Both the position numbers and the translations under genes were made by a program. From Verrucomicrobiota bacterium (GTDB lineage: Bacteria; Verrucomicrobiota; Lentisphaeria; Oligosphaerales; JAFGRS01): a stretch of DNA of 6,231 nt. The stretch covers positions 1-6,231 of the forward strand of contig JAGVUW010000818.1 in assembly GCA_019136035.1 (NCBI GenBank), given 5' to 3'. The notes below the pieces were generated by a model, which worked only from the letters and a program-made list of their open reading frames with translations, had not been told where the DNA came from and did not search any database. This document shows positions 1 through 5,900 of this stretch, piece after piece. Each line of letters opens with the position of its first letter. Within the stretch, counting starts at the first letter, position 1.

Positions 1-147
1 CATGCACAGCCAGACGCAGTCGAAGCCGACCATGCCGATGAGCTCGACCAGGCGCGGATCGCCGAAGTTGGTCTTGGTCGAGAAGGCCGGCTTGCCGGCG
101 CGCAGCTTGCGCAGGACCCGGCTGGGACGCATACCGATCGCTGCCAT
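1..147 (-). CDS. HpcH/HpaI-family aldolase, N-terminal part (cut by window edge)
   Basis: Only the first 49 codons are in the window; the gene continues beyond position 1. The start is ATG at 147-145, with a good Shine-Dalgarno (GGAGGAG, 153-159) five bases upstream. The peptide begins MAAIGMRPSRVLRKLRAG, followed by KPAFSTKTNFGDPRLVELIG and then a GFDCVWLCM stretch. This matches the N-terminus of the HpcH/HpaI aldolase / citrate-lyase-beta superfamily: a 'lr.G.p....' opening, then '..P.lvEl.g..GfD.vw.d.EH' leading into the first strands of the TIM barrel. Family members are metal-dependent class II aldolases that cleave 2-keto-3-deoxy sugar acids (e.g. 2-dehydro-3-deoxyglucarate, 2-keto-3-deoxyrhamnonate) to pyruvate plus an aldehyde, in the cytoplasm. 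The catalytic His, Arg and metal ligands lie outside the window, so substrate cannot be judged. It begins 46 bp after the SDR stop on the same strand, suggesting one operon for sugar-acid breakdown. Family call fairly secure; exact reaction unknown. Confidence 0.75.
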   Translation of the reverse strand, partial: MAAIGMRPSRVLRKLRAGKPAFSTKTNFGDPRLVELIGMVGFDCVWLCM

Positions 148-193
148 GGTCGCTCCTCCGAGGGTCATTCCCCGCCGACGGGACCGGGGCTGC

Positions 194-1051
194 TCAGACG
201 CCGCTGAAGGCGCTGAAGCCGCCGTCGATGGCCACGACGGTGCCGGTGACAAAGCCGGCGCCGGCGTCGCTGCACAGCCAGAGCAGGGCGCCGCTGAGGT
301 CCTCGGGGGCGCCGTAACGGCCCATCGGGGTGTGCGCCATGATGGTCTTGCCGCGCGCCGTCATCGAGCCATCGGCGTTGGTCAGCAGGCCGCGGTTCTG
401 GTCGGTGAGGAAGAACCCGGGGGCGATGGCGTTGACGCGGATGCCGACCTCGCTCATGTGGACGGCCAGCCACTGGGTGAAGTTGCTGACGGCGGCCTTG
501 GCGGCGCTGTAGGCCGGGATCTTGGTCAGGGGCTTGAAGGCATTCATGCTCGAGATATTCACCACCACGCCCTTGCCGGCGCGCGCCATGTCGCGGGTGA
601 AGACCTGGGTCGGCAGGAGGGTGCCGAGGAAGTTCAGGCCGAAGACGAACTCGATGCCCTTGGGGTCGAGGTCGTAGAAGGACTTGAAGCCCTCCTGGGT
701 GCTGTCGAGGTCAGCCTGGGCCAGGCGTTCCTTCGAGGTGGTGCCGAGCGGGTGATTGCCGCCGGCGCCGTTGATGAGGATATCGCAGGGGCCGAAGGCG
801 GCGCGGACGGTCTCGCAGGCCGCCTGCAGGCTGGCGCGGTCGAGGACATTGCAGGCCACGCCCATGGCGGTGAAGCCCGCCGCCTTGATCTGGTCGGCGA
901 CCTTGTCGGCGGCCTCCTTGCGCAGGTCGAGAATGGCCACCTTCGCACCGCATTCGGCCAGGGCCAGGGCCATGCTGCCGCAGAGGATGCCCCCGCCGCC
1001 TGTCACCACCGCCGTCTTGCCCGCGAGATCGACCTTGAACGGTACTGCCAT
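194..1051 (-). CDS. SDR oxidoreductase, D-mannonate oxidoreductase (fructuronate reductase) type
   Basis: Complete 285-residue protein starting at ATG 1051-1049, with GGAGGA (1059-1064) seven bases upstream. It is a classical Rossmann-fold short-chain dehydrogenase: nucleotide-binding TGGGGILCG (residues 17-25), an INGAGG segment (93-98), and a catalytic set read as N140, S168, Y181 and K185 (YSAAK). An insertion of about 40 residues between NGAGGNHP and the helix ending GLNFLGTLLPTQVF, plus the ending VTGTVVAIDGGFSAFSGV, is characteristic of the SDR-type D-mannonate oxidoreductase (B. subtilis YjmF/UxuB-like). That enzyme interconverts D-mannonate and D-fructuronate with NAD(P)H in hexuronate catabolism. 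Length fits that family (about 275-285) and is longer than KduD-type SDRs (about 250). The aldolase gene follows after 46 bp, consistent with a sugar-acid operon. C24 replaces the Gly I would expect in the dinucleotide loop, a minor oddity. SDR membership is certain; the substrate is inferred from family resemblance, with another sugar-acid dehydrogenase the main alternative. Confidence 0.88.
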   Translation of the reverse strand: MAVPFKVDLAGKTAVVTGGGGILCGSMALALAECGAKVAILDLRKEAADKVADQIKAAGFTAMGVACNVLDRASLQAACETVRAAFGPCDILINGAGGNHPLGTTSKERLAQADLDSTQEGFKSFYDLDPKGIEFVFGLNFLGTLLPTQVFTRDMARAGKGVVVNISSMNAFKPLTKIPAYSAAKAAVSNFTQWLAVHMSEVGIRVNAIAPGFFLTDQNRGLLTNADGSMTARGKTIMAHTPMGRYGAPEDLSGALLWLCSDAGAGFVTGTVVAIDGGFSAFSGV

Positions 1052-1115
1052 GATCCTGTCCTCCGTTGTCAGCCAGCAGCGGTGGCGCCGCCGATGGATG
1101 GTTGATGGTCGGGCC

Positions 1116-1144
1116 TAATATCGCCCGCCGTCGGCAAAAGCCAA
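1116..1144 (-). promoter_or_regulatory. Weak sigma70-like promoter candidate for the SDR-aldolase operon
   Basis: On the minus strand TTGGCT (1144-1139; 4 of 6 to TTGACA) is followed after 16 bases by GATATT (1122-1117; 4 of 6 to TATAAT), or after 17 by ATATTA. This is the only AT-rich island in the gap, and transcription from about 1110 would give a leader near 60 nt ahead of the SDR ATG at 1051. Position and AT-richness are what support it; the matches are weak and consensus elements in this organism are unknown. Confidence 0.3.
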
Positions 1145-1196
1145 CGCCGCCAGGGTCGTGGGCAAAGGGGGTGACCGGGCAAGAGAGGGGCGGAGC

Positions 1197-1220
1197 GATC
1201 CGGCCGATCCGGCCGACCGG
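1197..1220. repeat. 9-bp tandem repeat gatccggcc, about 2.7 copies
   Basis: Two exact adjacent copies of GATCCGGCC (1197-1205, 1206-1214) are followed by a partial copy GACCGG (1215-1220). Each junction contains the palindrome CGGCCG, so the array is also two CGGCCG palindromes separated by ATC. It lies about 145-170 bp upstream of the SDR start and 50-80 bp upstream of the promoter candidate. It could be an activator or repressor site, but no known regulator motif is recognised. Confidence 0.5.
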
Positions 1221-1282
1221 TGGAGGCTTCCGCATCGCCCGACCCTGGCCCCTCGGGGCCTGGGAGCGCCGAGCGTGGGCCC

Positions 1283-1324
1283 GGCCTCTTCCCGGGCGCC
1301 GTGGACGGCGCCCGGGGGGGGGCC
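1283..1324. repeat. Very strong GC hairpin: 10-bp perfect core, 18 bp with wobbles
   Basis: CCCGGGCGCC (1291-1300) and GGCGCCCGGG (1307-1316) form a perfect 10-bp inverted repeat around a GTGGAC loop. Read as plus-strand RNA, pairing extends outward without interruption to 1283 and 1324 (GGCC with GGCC at the base), giving an 18-bp stem with three G-U pairs. On the minus strand those three become A-C mismatches, so only the core and the base pair well. It lies 72 nt beyond the stress-protein stop. There is no following U-run in either direction, so a classical intrinsic terminator is not shown. Confidence 0.6.
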
Positions 1325-1340
1325 ACGGACGGCGCCGTGG
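1323..1340. repeat. Inverted repeat ccacgg/ccgtgg next to the strong hairpin
   Basis: CCACGG (1323-1328) and CCGTGG (1335-1340) are 6-bp inverted arms around a 6-nt loop; the central ACGGCGCCGT (1329-1338) is itself a perfect 10-nt palindrome. The block also repeats part of the neighbouring hairpin directly: GGCGCCGTGGAC occurs at 1295-1306 and 1331-1342, exactly 36 bp apart. Only one of the overlapping structures could form at a time. Confidence 0.5.
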
Positions 1341-1349
1341 ACCTCCTTG

Positions 1350-1377
1350 CCTCGGCGGATGGCGCCACGGGCCGAGG
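1350..1377 (-). terminator. Possible transcription terminator hairpin after the stress-protein gene
   Basis: CCTCGGC (1350-1356) and GCCGAGG (1371-1377) are perfect 7-bp arms around a 14-nt loop, beginning 18 nt past the TGA of the universal stress protein (stop at 1398-1396). The position suits a 3'-end structure for that transcript. No T-tract follows on the minus strand, so it is at best a non-canonical terminator, or one of a run of stabilising 3' structures together with the hairpins at 1283-1340. Confidence 0.35.
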
Positions 1378-1395
1378 GGCGTATTCAGGGCCTTG

Positions 1396-2301
1396 TCAGG
1401 TCGAGAGGCGTACCACCAGCACCGAGCAGCCGGCCGTCACCGCGACCTCTTCGGCGACGCTGCCGAGGAGGACATGCTGCAGGCCGGTCCGGCCGGCGGT
1501 GCCGGTGACGAGGAGGTCGGCATCGAGATCGCGTGCGATTTCGACCAGGCAGCTCCCGGCCGGTCCCCAGCAGACCTTGAGGGTGCCGTTGGCGCCGAAG
1601 CGCTTGAGGGCATCGGCCAGTTGCCGTTCGGCGGCGGCCTCGACCTCAGCGGAGCGTTCCGGCGGCATGGCCAGCTCGACCATGGCGGGCTCCGTGACGC
1701 CGATGGAGGTGTAGTAGAGGCACGCCGGCTGGACGTCGACGCAGTGGACGATGGTCAGGCGGGCCTGGCGGCTGCGGGCTTCTTCGATGGCCATGGCCAC
1801 CGCCGGCAGCGCCGGGTCGGAGAAGTCGGTGCCGACGACGACCTGGCCGCTACGGCTCTGCGGCCGCGCGACCAGCACTGGGCAGTGGGCGTAACGCAGG
1901 ACCCTCTGGGCGACGCTGCCCAGGGGCCGGCGGCGGCCCTCGGCGCGGCCATGGCTGCCGACCACGAGCAGGTCGGCATCCCAGGTCTTGGCGCGCTTGA
2001 TGATGCCGGCGTAGGGCTCGCCCTCGTCAATGACGACCTCGAAGGCCCCGGGCGCCAGGCCGGTAACGGCGGTGACGCGCTCGGTCACTGTGTCGAGGAG
2101 CTGCTCGCGGAGTTGCGGGAAGCTCAGGTCGTCGATGAGGGTCCAGGCTGGGAAGAGCGGGTTGACGGGGCGCGGTTCCGGGACGACATGGCAGACCATC
2201 AGGAGGGCCCCGGCGCTCTGGGCCCTCTCGTGGGCCTGTCGCAGGGCCTCGTCCGCCGTCATGCTCATGTCCGTGGCCACCAGCACGCGTTGGGGTTTCA
2301 T
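1396..2301 (-). CDS. Universal stress protein, tandem UspA domains (ATP-binding type)
   Basis: A 301-residue cytoplasmic protein made of two UspA domains. Domain 1 spans about residues 2-146: RVLVATD start with D11, then an ATP-binding GSHG plus nine residues plus GS at 115-129. Domain 2 spans about 152-299: VVVGTD with D159, then GTAG plus nine residues plus GS at 267-281. Both therefore carry the G-2x-G-9x-G[S/T] signature of ATP-binding Usp proteins, which act in stress survival or signalling without a defined reaction. No membrane segment or extra effector domain is visible. I chose ATG 2301-2299 because homology begins exactly there (MKPQRVLVATD) and AAGGGAGG lies seven bases upstream. 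An in-frame ATG at 2610 would add 103 Arg/Thr/Pro-rich residues with no domain, in a leader containing direct repeats. It is divergent from the lyase gene and separated from the SDR by 344 bp, so probably its own transcription unit. Confidence 0.92.
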   Translation of the reverse strand: MKPQRVLVATDMSMTADEALRQAHERAQSAGALLMVCHVVPEPRPVNPLFPAWTLIDDLSFPQLREQLLDTVTERVTAVTGLAPGAFEVVIDEGEPYAGIIKRAKTWDADLLVVGSHGRAEGRRRPLGSVAQRVLRYAHCPVLVARPQSRSGQVVVGTDFSDPALPAVAMAIEEARSRQARLTIVHCVDVQPACLYYTSIGVTEPAMVELAMPPERSAEVEAAAERQLADALKRFGANGTLKVCWGPAGSCLVEIARDLDADLLVTGTAGRTGLQHVLLGSVAEEVAVTAGCSVLVVRLST

Positions 2302-2308
2302 GAGTGCG

Positions 2309-2316
2309 CCTCCCTT
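2309..2316 (-). promoter_or_regulatory. Shine-Dalgarno fixing the stress-protein start
   Basis: AAGGGAGG on the minus strand, seven bases before ATG 2301-2299. It supports the short 301-residue start over the frame's far-upstream ATG at 2610. Confidence 0.75.
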
Positions 2317-2318
2317 GT

Positions 2319-2395
2319 GTCGCCGTCCTTCGGCTTTGTGGCGTGATGCCGCTGTCGTCTCCGTCCCTGCTTTTTCCTGTCGTCTCCGTCCTTGC
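2319..2395. repeat. Iterated leader repeat upstream of the stress-protein gene
   Basis: A 19-nt unit beginning CTGTCGTCTCCGTCC occurs at 2352-2370 and 2377-2395 with one mismatch (25-bp period). A shorter related copy, GTCGCCGTCCTT, is at 2319-2330, directly before the Shine-Dalgarno. In the minus-strand transcript these read AAGGACGGMGAC, i.e. repeated GGA-containing purine-rich segments within the last 100 nt ahead of the start codon. A protein-binding or translational control role is possible but unproven. Confidence 0.55.
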
Positions 2396-2753
2396 GGGTG
2401 TTGTTTCGGCCTCTGCCGCTCCGGGTTGAGTCCGGTGTCGCCGCCGCCGCGGGTCTGTCGGCGTCTGCGCGCCTCTCTCGAGGTCGGCCGGACATCTCGA
2501 GGTATCGACAGCACCGGGCCGGCGGTCGTTCCATGGTCGCGCGTGTCTGTTCTTCGGTTGGTCTCCGCCGTGTCGGCGCGGCACGCCGGCCGCGGCTGTT
2601 GCGGTCGCACACTCCATGGTATCCTGCGGCAGCCGGGAATGCAATGTCCGGCTCGTGGGGAACCTCGCGTCCCGGCGTGGTTTATGGGGTCGTGGCCAGC
2701 GTCTGCATTGCCGGGCCTGTCGACTCGGGCGCAACGCCATAGAGGCCTCGCCA

Positions 2754-2838
2754 GCGTCCGCCGCGCCGGGGTCGGCGGAGGTCCACCCCATCGTGCCGAA
2801 TGCCAGGGTGTTGCGCGCCCGCCGCGCCGGGGTCGGCG
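2754..2838. repeat. 24-bp direct repeat with stem-loop potential
   Basis: A 20-bp exact repeat, CCGCCGCGCCGGGGTCGGCG, is at 2758-2777 and 2819-2838. It extends to 24 bp with one mismatch (2754-2777 and 2815-2838), with a 61-bp period. The first copy plus one base folds as CCGCCG (2758-2763) with CGGCGG (2773-2778) around a 9-nt loop; the second keeps five of the six pairs. Both are 159-240 bp upstream of the lyase start, where operator pairs or small intergenic palindromic repeats would be plausible. Confidence 0.6.
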
Positions 2839-2975
2839 TGGCGGGGGCGCCTTCAGGGACTACGGTACCCCCTCGGAGCGCCCGGGCGGCCGGCGTCCTC
2901 AGGGGGGCGCCCGGCCAGCGGTGGCGACAGCAGAGCGAGTCCGGCGATGGTCCGCGGTGGGCGGCGCCATCGCTT

Positions 2976-2982
2976 TAAGGAG
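2976..2982 (+). promoter_or_regulatory. Shine-Dalgarno with unusually long spacing before the lyase ATG
   Basis: TAAGGAG lies 14 bases before ATG 2997-2999, longer than the usual 5-10. A second in-frame ATG at 3018-3020 has AAAGG (3006-3010) seven bases upstream. The first start is preferred because it keeps K4 in the signal-peptide n-region; the second would leave an uncharged signal peptide. Confidence 0.5.
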
Positions 2983-2996
2983 AGCAGGACGACGTC

Positions 2997-5900
2997 ATGA
3001 ACGCGAAAGGCACTCTCATGATCGCGGCCATCACCGCCGCCGGCGCCGTTGCGGCATTGCCGGCGCAGGACCAGGAGCTGCTCGACCGGTACAGCATCAA
3101 GGAGGTGCGCGCCCTCGCCATCGAGACGGCGCTGGTCAGCGGCGGCCAGGCGCGGGCCGCGATTGTGGCGCCGTCGGTGGCGCCGTGGTCAGGGGCGGCG
3201 CAGCGCCTGCAGGGCGGCCTGCGCGAGATCACCGGTGTCGAGCTGCCGGTGCTGGCGGCCGAGGCCCTGCCGGCCGCGGCCTGGGAGACCGGCAATCTCG
3301 TGGTCATCGGGAACCTGCAGGCCTCGGCACCCTACGCGCGGCTGTATGGCAACTTCTTCGTCTGCGCCGACGCCGGCTACACCGGCACGGCCGGCTACGA
3401 GGTGCGGTCGGTCCACGAGCCCTTCCACAGCGGCCGGAACCTGATTGCAGTCGGAGCCCAGGCCGACGCCGGCCTCACGGCCGGGATCGACCGCCTCCTG
3501 GCGCTGTGCCGTCAGCACGGCCGCGCCGGCGAGCTGGTCCTGCCGCGGCTTCTGGAGCTCGACCTGCGGGCCGAGGGGGCTCGTGCGCCGGTGCCGAAAC
3601 GCCTCGACGAGGCCGGCATCCGCGCCGGCCAGGAGGCCTACGAGGCCATCTACGCGCGTGTCGGTACCGAACGCGCCGCGGCGCACCGCGTCGCCGACGA
3701 CGCCATGGCCTACCATCGCACCGGCGACGAAGGCTACTTCCAGACCTGCCGGTACGGCTTCCTCCGGCACATGCGGCACTATGCCGAGAGCGAGTACATC
3801 AACAGCGAGGGCCTCGGACGCTACGACCGCGAGTTCCGTGACAGTTGGACCTGGGCCTTCGTGGTCGCCTGGGACCTCCTCGAGGAGCACCCGTCCTGGA
3901 CGCCGGCGGAGCGTCTGCAGATCACCAACCACGTCCTGCGCTGTGTGCTGGAGTGCAATGTCTACCAGGGCTGGATGAGCCCGGAGCGCATCGCCGAGTG
4001 GCGCGCCTTTACGAGCATCACGCATAACCACCACACTTGGCCAGGCCTGGCGAACCTCTTCGGCGGGTGGTACTTCCAGCGGCACTATCAGCATCCCCTG
4101 GCGGCCGACTGGCTGGCCATCGCCGAGGGCATGTTCCGCGGCTGCCGCAACAGCTCCAAGCCTTGGGAAGACAGCGCTGGCTACCAGTGGATCCCGATGT
4201 GCCACGTCATGACCTACTCGCATGCCGCCGGTGACCCGACCTACAGCCGCGACGGCCACGCCGCCGAGACCGGCAAGGTCGCCCTGATGTGCCTGGACAA
4301 CCTCGGCCACGAGCCCGGCTTCGGCGATACCGGCGCCTTCACCGGCCGCTCGCGCTTCTCGAATGTCCTCAGCGCCCTCGGCTATGCCACCGGCGACGGG
4401 CGTTACCGCTGGGCGCTCGAGCGCCATGGGCTGCCCTTCCGGGGCGAACTCCACGAGCCCTGGTACACCGACGTCCCGGCGACGTCGCCGGACGACCTCC
4501 TCGGCGTGGCGGTGTCGTACCTGCCGCGGCCGCATTACGACCTCAACGGCCTCAACCCGCAGTACTTCCCCACGGCGAACGTGCCCTTCGAGGAGTCCTT
4601 CGACAAGATGACCCTGCGCGCCGGCTGGGAGCCCGAGGACGACTACCTCCTCCTCGACGGCTACTCGGGCGGCTCGCATGGCCACGAGGACTGCAATGCC
4701 ATCATCAGCTACTCGGGCGCCGGCGCCCACTGGCTGGTCGATGGCGAGTACATCCGCCTGACGCCGAAGTACCACTGCATGGTGACCGTCATTCGCGACG
4801 GCGTCGCGCAGCGCAACCCGGCCATGGCCCGCCTCGACGACGCGGTGTGGTTCGGCGACGGCGCCATCTGCCGGACCACCATACCCGACTACAACGGCGT
4901 GCGCTGGACGCGTCACCTCTTCTGGCAGCCGAATGGCTTCACCGCGGTGCTCGACGAACTGGTGGCCCTGGAGCCCGGCGACTACAGCCTGCGCTGCTGC
5001 TGGCGGACCTACGGCGAGCCGGAGCTGGAGGGCGGCGTCCTGACCCTCAGCCAGGACCAGGCGCGCTTCACGCTGGAGAACCTCACCGGCGAGGCGCCCG
5101 AGGTGGTCTTCCAGAAGAACGTCGGCAACTGGCCTGTGCAGCATCTCTACCAGCGCCGCAGCCGGCGCCTGGCTGCCGGCGAGCGCGTCGTTTTCGCCAA
5201 TGTCTTCGGTGCCTGGCGTGAGGGCACGCGGCCGTTCGCGGCCCGCCTGGTCGGCGCTGACCGGGTCGAGGTAGTCTCGGGCGGTCAGCGTGTGGTGCTG
5301 GGCCTGGGCGACCTCGCGGCGCCGGGGGTGCGTGCCAGCGCCGCGGCGTGGATGCTCCGCGCCGGCGATCTGCGTCTGGCCGCGGCGACGCGCCTGGCTC
5401 AGGATGGGCAGGCGGACTGGGCCGCCGCGGCGGCGGGTGCGGCCTTGCGCGTCACGGCCGGCGCCCGCCAGGCCGGCGTGGCACAGCCGACGCCGGTGGC
5501 GGGTCAGCGGCCGCTGACGGTCGTTCCGGCCGCCGCCGATGCCGCCGGGACGCCCTTCGCGGGAGCGCTCGAGGCCCTCGCCGTCGTACCGGCGGCCGGT
5601 GCCCGGTCGGGCGCTTCCGATGCCGCGCTGGCGACGCCGCCGACGGCGCCGGCGTGGTCCTTCCGCGACTTCCCGCGGGCGGCGGTGCCCCTGCGGCCGG
5701 TGCGGGTGAGCGCGGAGCCGCAGCCGCGCCAGGGCGACGTCGCGGTGCAGCGCCTCAACGACGGCCGCTACACGAACTCCGCCGTGTCCTGCGCCTTCCC
5801 GGCCGGCGCCACCGCCACGATCGAACTGGAACTGGCCGGCGCCGAGGTCGTCCGCGAGGTCCGCCTGCGGGCCTGGGAGATGAACGCCGCCTGGCAGACC

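Larger units (their letters stand above)
1052..1395. other. Gene-free region between stress protein and SDR operon
   Basis: These 344 bases lie downstream of the universal stress protein stop and upstream of the SDR start, both on the minus strand. Open frames across them are Arg/Pro/Gly-rich shadows with no recognisable domain. The half near the SDR (about 1110-1145) holds the most AT-rich patch and a weak promoter candidate; the middle has a 9-bp tandem repeat; the half near the stress gene is packed with GC inverted repeats. The simplest reading is the 3' end of one transcription unit followed by the promoter region of the next. Confidence 0.6.
2302..2996. other. 695-bp divergent gene-free region with short repeats
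   Basis: This lies between the divergently transcribed stress-protein and lyase genes. Frames through it on both strands give Arg/Pro/Ser-rich translations without domains, so I see no gene. The part near the stress gene (about 2319-2395) is pyrimidine-rich on the plus strand, hence purine-rich in the stress-gene leader, and contains repeated GTCKCCGTCCYT units. The part nearer the lyase (2754-2838) holds a 24-bp direct repeat with hairpin potential. Promoters for both genes should lie here, but I could not pick a convincing -35/-10 pair for either. A terminator, small RNA or leader element cannot be excluded by eye. Confidence 0.6.

Noticed and set aside
2..1105. 367-residue plus-strand frame opposite the SDR gene
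   Set aside because: Antisense shadow of a well-supported SDR on the minus strand; translation is low-complexity Gly/Ala/Asp/Val-rich with no domain.
1069..1714. Overlapping frames of 99-164 residues spanning 1069-1714 on either strand
   Set aside because: Pro/Arg/Ala-rich products of GC-rich hairpin DNA, partly antisense to the stress protein; no support as genes.
2352..2395. Possible CRISPR-like repeat
   Set aside because: Only two near-exact 19-nt copies with a 6-bp gap; no spacer-sized intervals, no third regular copy and no cas gene.
2302..2610. 103-residue N-terminal extension of the universal stress protein
   Set aside because: No homology-like features, Arg/Thr/Pro-rich, repeats in the DNA, and a good Shine-Dalgarno sits at the 2301 start where the Usp fold begins.
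2392..2978. Small plus-strand frames of about 116-120 residues in the divergent region
   Set aside because: Arg/Ser/Gly-rich translations, no convincing ribosome binding site, no recognisable domain.
2030..3841. 603-residue plus-strand frame
   Set aside because: It crosses the antisense of the stress protein, the intergenic region and an alternative frame of the lyase; composition changes at each border, is Arg-rich, and shows no domain.
3189..5144. 651-residue minus-strand frame opposite the lyase gene
   Set aside because: Antisense of a frame with clear domain motifs and a signal peptide. Long open antisense frames are expected with GC-rich third positions; it has no motifs of its own.
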